Assembly: GCA_031308135.1 (NCBI GenBank)
Contig: JAHLJT010008756.1
Coordinates: 135,362,949 to 135,426,948 of the forward strand
Length of the DNA stretch: 64,000 nucleotides
Direction of reading: 5' to 3'
Source of the DNA: Acheta domesticus
Taxonomy: Eukaryota > Arthropoda > Insecta > Orthoptera > Gryllidae
The notes under the pieces were generated by a model that was not told where the DNA came from, made no database searches, and saw only the letters and a program-made list of their open reading frames with translations. Made by a program: the position numbers and the translations under genes. This document shows positions 37,801-44,181 of this stretch, piece after piece. How positions within the stretch are numbered: the stretch's first letter is position 1; each line of letters begins with the position of its first letter.

Positions 37801-40800
37801 CGATCAACACCAGGCGAATGCCGGAGCATGCTAACAAACGGGCCACGGACCGCGTGCGATCTTTGCTATCTCTTCCTTGTCTTATCGTCTCCTCTTACAC
37901 ACATTAGCATGCACTACACTGTCACACATGCCGGGAGATCGGTCGTGGTCTTAGAACTTGTCCCGGCTGGGGTAGTGCTCCGCTGGTGGGAGATACCTAG
38001 TTGGGGAAACCCCCGCTAGTCGACGGTAGGTTGGCGCCGAATCTCGCCATCCACCGAGGAAAGCGCAGCGCCACCTCCCGAGGAAAAAACACACACTAAA
38101 CGTACGGGACTAACGTCCTCAGTAGTTGGCGCGCCCGGAATCACGAACAATCAATGAATGTATGAATGTTGTGCCCGCAGATCGTCCTCGTCCAAGGAGG
38201 ACGACGCCGTCTGGAAGGGGGACGACGACTCCAAGGGTGGTGCAGAACCAGCCGCAGCGAGTGATGGACCCCAACTGCATGGGGCCCCAGACCGGATACA
38301 TCGGAAAGTACGTCACTGCGCTCATAACCAATGCGATAACGGCCGCGAGTCGGTCAATTCTTTTCGAAATAGCACCTCAGCAGACCATAAGAACAATCAT
38401 ATAATACTAGCGTACCCGTGCGAGAACTCTCGCATGTTAAATCCCACCCTTTCCCTATCCATTTGTCTATCCTTTCCATTAAGAAGGAGAGGGAAGGAGA
38501 GGAACTACTAATGTACTTACAGAATATCAAACAAAATAACAATGCAATTGATGTTGAAAACAAATTTTCAATAAAACTTTATTCTGCGTTAAAGAGAGAT
38601 GTTCTTGGAACAATTCATACTTCTTTGAAAAAATTTCTCCAAATGTTGTTTTTAATCTTCCTTGAGACTTAGCTTTTCGCTTTCCTTGATAGTCACAAAA
38701 ATAATAGAAAAGGTGGGGTGGTGAGGGGCGGAGCGGGGCGGGGGGGAAGCGCAGTGAGCATATAATATTATTTTTATGAAAATTAAGTTAATACAAGCAT
38801 ACACGTGCGAGAACTCTCGCATGCTATACCCCATCCTCTTCCTTATTTTTCCATTTCCGTATTAGGCCTGTGATATATATTTTACTTCAAGACACTCTTA
38901 TCCTCCATCATTTGTTCTATATTTCACATTGTAGTAGATAACAATATAATACACTCTTAGCAACAAACTACTCTTATTTAACATTATTATCGAGCAAAGA
39001 GGTACATCCGTGTAAGTTAATCGCAAAGAATATCAAGTAATTAGTCATTTCACATTCAGGTGCAGATTCTACAGGCTCTAAACTTGTGTGGTAGAATCTA
39101 GAAACGGCGAATCAGCAAAAATGTAATAGAATGGTCAAAAAGGTCTCGTCTTGTAGATTACGGTGTGAGAAACGTTTCTCTGATGCGTTTCGAGTCAATA
39201 TTTTATTTTTTCAGGCCCTAGAACGCTTCATTTAACGATATAGATTAAAGAATTCTGACGTGCGTTGCGCGTTGCATTTACATGAATATTTATATGAGGT
39301 TTTAAACACGTCCTTCAAATTTGAAAGTCAAAGTGCAATTCGTCACGTCTCCGTGAAATTCCCTTTACATCATTTATACAGATTGGTTGCGTGTGAGAGA
39401 CGCAAAGCGAAGGTATACTACTGAAATAATATAGGAGACGATTATACGTTTTCTTGGAGTAGAATTCACACGCCATCTTTTGATATACTAAATAATTTCT
39501 TTCGATTTCGAACGGTTTCGAACTTTTGAACGGTCGACGGAGGACTGTCGACCGTTAAGAGTAAATTTATCGTTTCTCTGGTTGCGTTACGAACATTATT
39601 ACGAAAATGAATATACCGATCACTAAATATGCTAATGGAGATGGAGTCGTTTCGTGTGAAAAAAACAGACACACCATCTTCTCCACAATTATATGTTTGT
39701 AATATTTCGGAGAAAAACTCTTAGTTACTGGACAGCCGTTAGATCCGAACCTTTGCCCGCCAGCCGGACGCCGGAATTCCAGGAGACTCGCTGTTCGCAA
39801 ATGACAGTAATGGCCTCCGAGTCTGGAATAATGCTTCGAGTCTTTTAAACGCGCACTAAGTTCTGGTGACAAAATTGAAACATTACAAAAAAACACTTTT
39901 TACGGGAATCTGTCCTACTGAGATGAAAGCGAGAAAGGAATTATTTATTGCTAATGTTATGAGGTGTTGTTTTTGGTGGGTTTAGTGTGTTTCTTCATCC
40001 AAAATAACACAAGAGGGATGACTTTTGCAAATAGATTTTTTAAACCAAAATATTATGCTTTAACTGTTTAACGCAAGTGTAACGTATCCGAAGAATTCCA
40101 CAGGATTCTTCATTAATCATCTAATAGGAATTGTGACCCTTCCAGGTGAAGTAAACGTTTTAGGAATGAAGAATGAATGGGACTACTTTTCCCCAAGTTA
40201 TTAATCAAATCTTGTTTAAGATTTGAGTTTGATATTTAAGTTCAACATATCACTCGATATAATTAAGAAAACTGGAAATAAATTGAATATTCATTAGCAC
40301 ATTGAAAATGAATATCTTTCTTAGTTAATTCTTCGACAAAAATCTTGTAGCACTCGAAATTGTGAAAGTCCATTTGAATTACTATCTTCAATATCTAGGG
40401 ATTTAAGCCAGGGTAGTTTAAATGCAAAAAGTTGAATCAGTCTGCCCGTAATGGTCCGCTACAGTGGTCCTTCACTGTTCTTTCACTACGCTAGAGCCGA
40501 TCGCGCCCGATCTCAGTGAACGCTAGGGGGGACAGCGTACTGAGCAGCCCTGCTCTAAACACAACCCAGAAGATAACGCTTTCTCTCCCATGCACAGGAT
40601 AACCAACGACGCCAGAGAACAGGAGATGGAGGAGAACATGGAGGAGGTGAGCGCTATGGTGGGCAACATGCGCAACATGGCTCTGGACATAGGGAACGCC
40701 CTCTCCAACCAGGAAGTGCTCATCAACAGGATACAGAGAAAGGTAGCTACGCACGCACGCATCATGACTGCATGGCAGATATTTGTTATTTCTGCAGGGA

Positions 40801-41073
40801 TTCTGCAGGGCAGAAGAATAGCAATAATTCTATATGTTTATAACAATTCTTTTTCTTATTTTAAAATATTAAACACGTGATTTTATAATCACACTCATAA
40901 AATAACGATAATGATAACAATGGTAATAATAATAATAATGACAATAACTCGAAATGCTCATGGCTACCCTAAGTAGATACTTTAAAACATTTAGCACTTG
41001 ATTTCCTAACTACTCACTTTCTCATTTTATACACCACTTCTCTTCATAACACAACTCTTGAAAACAAGCACGA

Positions 41074-41114
<41 letters not shown>

Positions 41115-42468
41115 GTGTTTCATGTTGCATAAATATTGTATTTTGATTGTGCTTTGATTTTGTAAATCTGTACAATTAATAATATGAATTACCAAAAAAT
41201 GAGAAAAATAAACACAATATTAATACCATAATATAATATAATACAATTCGTGTAATGTAATATATAATTATAATATTGATAATCATAATATGCTAATAAC
41301 AATGTTAACTATTTTAATAACCTGCTAATTAATAAAATTTAGCTGCAATTATTATGTTCGGCCAATCCGTCCCTTCAACGTTTCTTTTAGTTAGTAGTTG
41401 GAAGGAGACACTGTAAGCGAACTCCGGTTTGCAAGTAATAAGGAAGTAATAATAAGTAATAAGGAAGTACGGCACGTACTATCTTCAATGCTTTAACATG
41501 TGTATCATTGTCTTTTTAAGCTATTGCACTGTGCAAACTTGATCGTAATTAATCATGTTACTTAAATGCAATTAACGTAAAACTGATACGAAAATTCTTT
41601 GTGGCAAAAATCGCATCGCACATCCGTTATCTTTGAATGCAGTTAACATTTGTTAATATCAATTTATATATTCTGGAGACCTTAATACAAAATACCGAAT
41701 CTTTTTGCAAATGTACACTTTGAGCTAATGCTCGGTGGCCAACATGACAACAAGTAGAATTAGAACAATAAACAACCATTTAAAATTAGAATTACCATTA
41801 GAATTAGAGGATGATATCCTTAGTTCTAATTAATTCTAGTGTATCTATAAACTGACTTCTAGTTTAACTAACACGACAATAATAATAAAAATAAAATAAC
41901 CAAAACTATATATGCAATAATAATAACTTAAAAATTACACCCAAAGCTAAAAGCAGTGTTTAATAATGATATTTATCAGTATGATAATGATATTATATCA
42001 GTAATAATAATAATAATAATAATAATAAAGATGATTGTCTCAGTATTGATAGTGATTCTAAATGGAATAAAGTAAATTTTTAAATTGCCTACATCAGAAG
42101 GGACGAGGCTCTAGTGCTTTTGCAGGTAGTTTGTTCCAATCTACTATAGTGCGATTCACAAAGGAAAACTTGCCTATCTCAGTTCTTTGCTTTCTACATC
42201 GTATTTTCCAAGGATGGTCTCCTCTGCTTTTATAATCTGGTTTACGTAATTTTTATAGACCGATATCTGCCCATGCTGTGTCTCCTCTGTGTTCTAATTT
42301 CCCACCACATGTTAATTGGCAAACGGTGATCATCTTTGACGCCCTAGGAGTCAGTAACGTTCGTTGTGCAGTGCGTAGGAAGTGTGCATGTGTGCCCTTG
42401 TTCCAGGCCGACCCAACGTGCACAGCGTGGCAGAGGCGAACGAGAAGGCTCACGCACTGCTCAAGTAA
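4738..42468 (+). CDS. Snap25: SNAP25-family Qbc-SNARE gene (7 coding exons, frame broken by 4 one-base indels)
   Basis: SNAP25 is a cytosolic, membrane-attached SNARE. It gives two helices to the four-helix bundle with syntaxin and synaptobrevin that drives synaptic-vesicle and other exocytosis. Seven exons with GT-AG introns in phases 0, 0, 1, 2, 2, 0 add up to 212 codons including stop-adjacent LLK, once four one-base shifts are allowed. Visible hallmarks are TELEELQ at the start of SNARE motif 1, [22 protein letters not shown] with the central-layer Gln, the linker cysteine cluster CCGICDLSC (palmitoylation in known members), [25 protein letters not shown] and NMALDIGN...NQ with the second central-layer Gln, ending ALLK-TAA. 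The second motif has an unusual [12 protein letters not shown] stretch, so a Snap24-like or other paralog is possible. The family assignment is firm; functionality is not. Shifts lie near 4750 (+1), 4826-4827 (+1), 38235-38237 (+1) and 42412-42414 (-1). Confidence 0.93.
4836..4872. other. Start of intron 1 (4836-24716)
   Basis: The donor GTGAGC begins the largest intron, 19,881 bp in phase 0 after frame correction. It ends with TTCTCTTGTTGCAG before exon 2. Nearly all recognisable content is transposon-derived and is listed separately. Confidence 0.85.
4919..5589. mobile_element. Non-autonomous piggyBac-type element (MITE), 671 bp
   Basis: TTAA flanks both sides (4915-4918 and 5590-5593). 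The ends are inverted repeats, CCCTTTGCACTCGT on the left and the complement of ACGAGTGAAAAGGG on the right, 13 of 14 matching. TTAA target duplication with CCCT ends is the signature of piggyBac-type transposition. No transposase is encoded. Subterminal repeats of the form GGCATGTCAGAGATGCC recur near 5192, 5263, 5308 and 5560. The uninterrupted SINE at 58571 reads ATTTAACG at the same point, so it serves as a paralogous empty site. Confidence 0.88.
4998..5173. mobile_element. Small inverted-repeat MITE nested in the piggyBac-type element
   Basis: Arms of about 45 bp are near-perfect inverted repeats: TTTTAAGTT.TTTGAAGGTCC, then AATAATTTTAGGCAG, on the left and the complement on the right. 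The spacer of about 80 bp is very AT-rich. Nothing is encoded. It could be a late insertion or an internal palindrome of the host MITE. Confidence 0.75.
5758..6305. other. Intronic stretch without recognised features
   Basis: It contains a short G-rich patch (5885-5960) and AT-rich DNA. No gene or clear repeat is seen. Confidence 0.4.
6306..6865. mobile_element. Palindromic long-TIR element, family B, full copy 1
   Basis: The element begins TACAGGGTGTC and ends GACACCCTGTA, and the two halves of about 270 bp are inverted copies of each other. Shared words are AAAATAAGCTCTTAAG, ACTACGTGGATATTCCGAA and AAATTAAGCGAGAAATAAA, each present once per arm in opposite orientation. It encodes nothing. 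Other copies lie at 17907-21573 (nested LINE) and 56461-56972. It fits a foldback-type DNA transposon with probable TA target choice. Confidence 0.88.
6866..7699. other. Intronic stretch with a weak tRNA-like segment
   Basis: On the minus strand, about 7108-7180 reads GGTGTAACGGTTAGCGTAACGG then AAGTTCGAGGGTTTAAAC. These resemble degenerate pol III A and B boxes, so a decayed SINE head is likely. The rest is AT-rich and unassigned. Confidence 0.4.
7700..9660 (+). pseudogene. Degenerate Penelope-like retroelement (RT + GIY-YIG endonuclease)
   Basis: Penelope-like elements encode a reverse transcriptase related to telomerase and usually a GIY-YIG endonuclease. Frame by frame, pieces appear in the right order: [12 protein letters not shown] (about 7910), the motif A-like [12 protein letters not shown] with its Asp (8097-8132), RYVGDIL (8401-8421, where the family has YVDD, so one catalytic Asp is lost), [15 protein letters not shown] with a frameshift (about 8500-8545), KPTHTY...HSNH (about 8587-8630), and a GIY-YIG core [13 protein letters not shown]...[15 protein letters not shown] (9000-9095). 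Many stops and shifts show it is dead. The extent at both ends is approximate. It lies in intron 1 in the same direction as the gene. Confidence 0.85.
9661..10700. other. AT-rich intronic stretch
   Basis: I see no coding segment or repeat family I can support. Confidence 0.4.
10715..11400 (+). pseudogene. Degenerate DDE transposase (Tc1/mariner-like, helix-turn-helix type)
   Basis: Scattered frames match the transposase family abundant in termite, cockroach and ant genomes. An N-terminal piece reads [12 protein letters not shown], then [26 protein letters not shown] (about 10780-10865), typical of the helix-turn-helix region. A core piece reads [32 protein letters not shown] (about 11065-11160). 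A further piece, [15 protein letters not shown], continues to about 11215. Frameshifts separate the pieces and the expected catalytic Asp after LLFT is Glu. The family assignment is from motif memory; no functional protein is encoded. Confidence 0.65.
11401..11801. other. AT-rich intronic stretch
   Basis: Nothing is recognised here. It ends in the flank of the SINE insertion. Confidence 0.4.
11802..12366 (-). mobile_element. tRNA-derived SINE (family 1), reverse copy
   Basis: It is the reverse complement of the copy at 37614-38168. The tRNA-like head is at the right end (TGCACTGGGCCATCTCTCCC) and the simple tail (GATTGATTGATT, i.e. (AATC)n on its own strand) at the left. The diagnostic body words GGAGGAGAATTC (as its complement), GCATTCGCCTGGTG and GACTAGCGGGG are all present. 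Flanking CCAACGGA on both sides is a possible short target duplication. Confidence 0.88.
12367..13680. other. Intronic stretch with unassigned open frames
   Basis: Open pieces of 60-90 codons occur, for example 12655-12997 and 13404-13640. They show no motif I recognise and no splice context. They may be remains of a transposon. Confidence 0.35.
13681..17906. other. Long AT-rich stretch of intron 1
   Basis: About 4.2 kb in which I find no gene, RNA gene or clear repeat family. A slightly GC-richer segment at 13860-14050 has no recognisable product. Confidence 0.4.
17998..19909 (+). mobile_element. 5'-truncated non-LTR retrotransposon (LINE), 1.9 kb
   Basis: It is bounded by a 14-bp duplication, AACTACGTGGATAT, at 17984-17997 and 19910-19923, within the left arm of a palindromic element. 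The duplicated word is part of that element's normal sequence, so the insertion is unambiguous. Content from left to right is a linker region (18115-18345), the early RT piece [19 protein letters not shown] (about 18520-18570), [16 protein letters not shown] (about 18790), [11 protein letters not shown] (about 18898-18930), and the last third of the RT with the C-terminal domain. Confidence 0.9.
19065..19865 (+). pseudogene. Reverse transcriptase C-terminal part (LINE remnant)
   Basis: This is the longest gap-free open frame in the window (266 codons), and it belongs to the LINE, not to a host gene. It begins [11 protein letters not shown] (RT palm) and carries the catalytic LLFADDQ box with both Asp at 19212-19217. 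It then has the typical C-terminal segment VYGSETW...[39 protein letters not shown] and DPGRPRKRW. Upstream parts of the same protein are in other frames or stopped (a stop at about 18965), so the element is dead. The clade is not certain; it resembles RTE/Jockey-type elements common in insects. Confidence 0.88.
20265..20352 (-). repeat. Degenerate tRNA-like (SINE head) segment
   Basis: Read on the minus strand it has AGTTGGCAGAGCAGGTAATCGG, close to a tRNA D-arm/A box, and later GTATTTGTACCCGGACCC, close to a T-arm/B box. The acceptor stem is not recognisable. It lies in the core of the long family B copy. Confidence 0.4.
21574..24527. other. Intron 1, right part, unassigned
   Basis: About 3 kb of AT-rich DNA without a supported feature. 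Short open frames near 23421-23926 on the minus strand have no family motif. Confidence 0.4.
24528..24672. repeat. GT-rich microsatellite, (TGTGTGGGCG)-like
   Basis: A tract of about 145 bp is made of GTGTGTGGGCG variants on the + strand. It ends 44 nt before exon 2 of the Snap25-like gene, so in the transcript it is a long UG-rich stretch. Open frames across it in several registers (Cys/Val-rich or His/Thr-rich) are low-complexity artefacts. Confidence 0.93.
24717..24758 (+). CDS. Snap25: Snap25-like coding exon 2 (42 nt)
   Basis: Fourteen codons read [14 protein letters not shown] between a TTCTTCTCTTGTTGCAG acceptor and a GAG|GTGAGT donor, both in phase 0. This is the conserved core start of SNARE motif 1. 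There are no indels. Its small size and the UG-rich repeat just upstream make it a candidate for regulated inclusion. Skipping would keep the frame but remove 14 residues of the helix. Confidence 0.95.
24759..26799. other. Intron 2 (24759-33773), first part
   Basis: AT-rich, with no supported feature before the TC microsatellite. Confidence 0.4.
26800..26842. repeat. (TC)n microsatellite
   Basis: About 43 bp of CT/TC dinucleotides with three interruptions. Confidence 0.95.
26843..27689. other. Intronic stretch, unassigned
   Basis: Mixed composition. No gene or clear repeat is recognised. Confidence 0.35.
27690..28050. promoter_or_regulatory. CpG-rich island inside intron 2
   Basis: A sharp rise in G+C and CpG (runs such as CCCGCCCGCCCGCCCGCC near 27885-27902) stands out from AT-rich surroundings. 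GTGGAG|GTAAGG near 27914-27925 would be a reasonable + strand splice donor. An alternative promoter or first exon is possible but not shown; open frames here look like composition artefacts. Confidence 0.35.
28054..28228. mobile_element. Foldback MITE, 175 bp
   Basis: It begins ATACTGCGATTTTCG and ends with its complement CGAAAATCGCAGTAT. The arms extend about 70 bp with few mismatches and share AACTTTGTC, ATCAGCTG and CCAATCG words. The centre has GTGACGTCACTATGGTGACG. A related, less complete stretch lies near 47985-48095. It is non-coding. Confidence 0.8.
28422..28729. mobile_element. 308-bp inverted-repeat element with 14-bp flanking repeat
   Basis: TAATACCACGAGTG flanks both sides (28408-28421 and 28730-28743). 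Near-perfect inverted arms of about 80 bp run 28422-28505 and 28620-28703, each holding TAAGACAA.GTTGAAGTTTG-type sequence. On the minus strand, from 28526 down, it reads CTGATGATGGAGACATCTCT and then AAAACG. That resembles the end motif of Penelope-like elements. It could be a Penelope-derived non-autonomous piece or a foldback transposon. Confidence 0.7.
28744..29934. other. Intronic stretch, unassigned
   Basis: No supported feature. Confidence 0.35.
29935..30550. repeat. Diverged tandem duplication, two units of about 300 bp
   Basis: Unit 1 (about 29938-30230) and unit 2 (about 30258-30540) run in parallel. Both read GTAAGGTGTAAAAATG, TTAGGATATTTTTCAT, TTTCACTCCAAAATTTCC, TATGTACCTGAATTA-like (or CATGTACCTGAATTA) and AACAGGGAGAAAATAAAAT in the same order, with scattered substitutions and indels. 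It is non-coding. Confidence 0.88.
30551..33773. other. Intron 2, last part
   Basis: A moderately GC-rich patch (30550-30960) and another (32930-33300) sit in otherwise AT-rich DNA. Open frames in them are short and on both strands, with no recognised motif. The intron ends TTTGTTCTGCTCAG at 33773. Confidence 0.4.
33774..33822 (+). CDS. Snap25: Snap25-like coding exon 3
   Basis: The exon reads [16 protein letters not shown] plus one base. The acceptor is GTTCTGCTCAG and the donor G|GTAAGT, leaving phase 1. The Gln of DDQ corresponds to the central ionic-layer Gln of SNARE motif 1. Insect and vertebrate members usually have Ser before KEAGIRT and Gly after that Gln; here they are Gly and Glu. 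No indel. Confidence 0.96.
33823..35210. other. Intron 3 of the Snap25-like gene
   Basis: 1,388 bp, AT-rich, with donor GTAAGT and acceptor TTTTTTTTCCCACAG. Nothing else is recognised. Confidence 0.85.
35211..35328 (+). CDS. Snap25: Snap25-like coding exon 4 (end of SNARE 1 and Cys cluster)
   Basis: Reading in phase 1 from exon 3, it gives (E)[19 protein letters not shown], then [19 protein letters not shown] and two bases of the next codon. This is the second half of SNARE motif 1 followed by four cysteines (CCxxCxxxC), the membrane-anchoring palmitoylation cluster of neuronal SNAP25. The donor is AA|GTGAGA. No indel. Confidence 0.97.
35329..36987. other. Intron 4 (35329-38180), first part
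   Basis: AT-rich with no recognised feature before the MITE. Confidence 0.45.
36988..37525. mobile_element. Non-autonomous TIR element, family C, copy 1
   Basis: The left end reads GGACTCGTCCATAAACAATG and the right end complement reads GGGGCCGTCCATACATTACG followed by TAACGC. The shared core is CGTCCATA-N-A...ACGC. A shorter relative sits at 50194-50341 with the same ends. No protein is encoded. Confidence 0.65.
37614..38168 (+). mobile_element. tRNA-derived SINE (family 1), full copy abutting exon 5
   Basis: The tRNA-like head has an A box in GTGGCTCAGGGCATCAAC and a B box GGTTCGAGTCCC at 37677-37688. A conserved body of about 450 bp follows, with GGAGGAGAATTCCAGCGGCC, ACCAGGCGAATGCCGG, CCCGCTAGTCGACGGTAGG and GTTGGCGCGCCCGG words. 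The tail is an AATCAATGAATG simple repeat. Other copies are at 11802-12366, 46672-46826 and 54668-55174. The tail ends 12 nt before coding exon 5, so this SINE supplies the sequence in which the branch point must lie. Confidence 0.92.
38181..38307 (+). CDS. Snap25: Snap25-like coding exon 5 (linker), +1 frameshift
   Basis: The acceptor GTGCCCGCAG is followed by a one-base codon completion and [18 protein letters not shown]. The frame then moves by one base in the GGG at 38235-38237 and continues [18 protein letters not shown], then TGYIG, before AA|GTACGT. These are linker features of the family ([19 protein letters not shown]). At 127 nt the exon is one base longer than its reading phases allow (126). 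The extra G is the likeliest cause. Confidence 0.93.
38308..38404. other. Start of intron 5 (38308-40597)
   Basis: The intron is 2,290 bp, phase 2, with donor GTACGT and acceptor CCCATGCACAG. Confidence 0.85.
38405..38826. repeat. Paired palindromic motif GTGCGAGAACTCTCGCATG
   Basis: Two direct copies, about 38410-38436 and 38797-38823, share GCGAGAACTCTCGC (a short palindrome) with similar flanks: CATATAATA upstream, and TACCC or TACAC before it. The spacing is about 390 bp. They may be ends or units of an unrecognised repeat. A G-rich purine run lies between them (38712-38750). Confidence 0.6.
38827..40597. other. Rest of intron 5
   Basis: No gene or repeat family is recognised. A perfect short inverted repeat, ACGGTCGACGG...CCGTCGACCGT-like, surrounds 39531-39556 (GGTCGACGGAGGACTGTCGACC). 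Confidence 0.4.
40598..40742 (+). CDS. Snap25: Snap25-like coding exon 6 (SNARE motif 2)
   Basis: After one base that completes a Lys codon, 48 codons read [20 protein letters not shown], then [20 protein letters not shown], then LINRIQRK, in an intact frame. This is the second (Qc) SNARE helix; the Gln in SNQ corresponds to the ionic-layer Gln. The stretch after that Gln ([10 protein letters not shown]) departs from the NRQIDRI-type sequence usual in the family. The donor AAG|GTAGCT leaves phase 0. Confidence 0.97.
41077..41114. repeat. (AAT)n microsatellite
   Basis: About 12 uninterrupted TAA units. A shorter cluster lies at 40926-40940. Confidence 0.97.
42002..42028. repeat. (AAT)n microsatellite
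   Basis: About nine TAA units in intron 6. Confidence 0.95.
42407..42468 (+). CDS. Snap25: Snap25-like last coding exon, -1 frameshift
   Basis: The exon starts GCC GAC (AD). Then only two bases (CC) precede AAC GTG..., which reads [17 protein letters not shown] and TAA at 42466-42468. Family members have A-D/E-S-N here, so one base is missing in the CCC run at 42412-42414. At 62 nt it is one short of 21 codons. The C-terminal [10 protein letters not shown] matches insect SNAP25 ends. Confidence 0.93.
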
Positions 42469-44181
42469 TCAGCGCTCCGCCGGACAACCACCACCAACCA
42501 CACCACCACAACTTTAAACAAGTGCTTATTAACCTCTCCATTATTATATCTACTGTAGAGCAGTTGAATGTAGCAATGTTCTGGCTCTGATGCATCTCCA
42601 AGATAAGTAGTATATGACATTTTACCTGTTATGAATATCTTGTGTTTCGAGTACACACTGACGTTACTTCATATTGCATGGCTAGTCCGATAGGAATGCT
42701 ATGTGACGCAGGAAATGCAGTGCTGGTGCAGGGCCATTTGCGAACGGCAGCCTTCTAGTGTTCTCCACTCATTTCCTTCTGAGTACCGCTGACGCATTCT
42801 TATCTTGGTGACGTTTGTCAGGCTACCATACAGTTCATCACGTCGTGAATGCGGGTTTGGCACATGAATCTGCATGTACTAGACGAAACGGCCCACTGGT
42901 CATAGCACAATTATCACACCCGAGGCCTGAGTTTTACCTCGGGGAAGCGAATGCTCGACATGACATATTGTACTGCTGTTAATATTGCCATGCATTTTAT
43001 TCTATTTTTAACTCATTTTGTATTTGAATGAGACAAATAGCGATAGATGGGTCTAGGGGATGGAAAACAAATATCTTCCAGCATTTAATAAGGTTTTATC
43101 ATAACACATTCTTTCCCTTAGCTGGGACTTCTAGATGTTTGTTTCACATGTAAAATTTTACAATGAATTTAATATCAACAAATATTATAACTTTGTTATA
43201 CAAATTAACAACTCAAACTTATTTATTTTGTAAAACAAAAGTAGGAACGCATTACGGTTAAGTAGCGATTTGATATTTATATCCAATACAATTTTGTTGT
43301 ATACAAACTATTAGGTATTCAAAAATATATTTAGTGACATATTTTTCTTCAACTCCAGAAAATGTTCATATGTTTGTAAATAATAATTTTATTTCTTAGA
43401 AAGACAGGGCTTTAATTGCTCTCTTGTCAATATTAAATACCTCCCTACGTTCGGTTCCCTGTGTGCTTACCCCAGGGCAAAGAGGTAATAGAACAGCTTC
43501 AACTGAGAAGTGATTTGGGGGATCCCGAAATACATGTGGAGTAAGAGTCAGTAGGGAGTAGGGTCACGCAGTATGTAACTGTTGGGAGCAAAATTCATTC
43601 ATTAATTCATTCTCTTCAAATGTTGCGAGGGAGTATATTTTCTATCATGGGATTCATCTTTCAGTCTTGTATTACTGCAAATTCTCTACTCCCTGCTCTA
43701 CAATCGTAAAGACGGTGTCTACCGCATAAACACTAAGTATTCAGTAGCATGATTTCTGCATAACGTATTTGCCATTACTGCATTGGAGTACCGTAATTTC
43801 TGCATGCATCCTTCAGAAACCATGTAGCAAAGTATGCCACATATTTAATATTGTATCCGACCTACCACTAAAAATAAGACATGAAAAGTGAAATATTCAC
43901 TTTTGAGTAGTTTTCACTTTCCAAATCTGATAAAATATAAAGTACCAGTTTCAGAGCTCAATATAACTCGTTCTGTAGTGGTAAAATTTCTGCCGATTTT
44001 GTTCAGTAAACATATCTGAAATGATTTGTAAATGTAATGTGTACTATCTGTAATATTTTGTATTGACGTGGTAAAAAAAGTTTATTTAATGTTGTAAGTA
44101 TTATGTTTAATATAGTGATCGGACGGTACTCTTATAAATTGATATTGGTACAGTTATTTTACCGAATGCTTAATGAATAAA
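42469..44181 (+). other. Snap25: Probable 3' untranslated region
   Basis: After the stop there is no further coding or splice signal. The first well-placed canonical AATAAA I noted is at 44176-44181. The true cleavage site is unknown and could be nearer. Confidence 0.35.

Larger units (their letters stand above)
40743..42406. other. Intron 6 of the Snap25-like gene
   Basis: 1,664 bp, AT-rich, with many TAA/AAT runs and acceptor CCCTTGTTCCAG. AAT microsatellites are listed separately. Confidence 0.85.
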
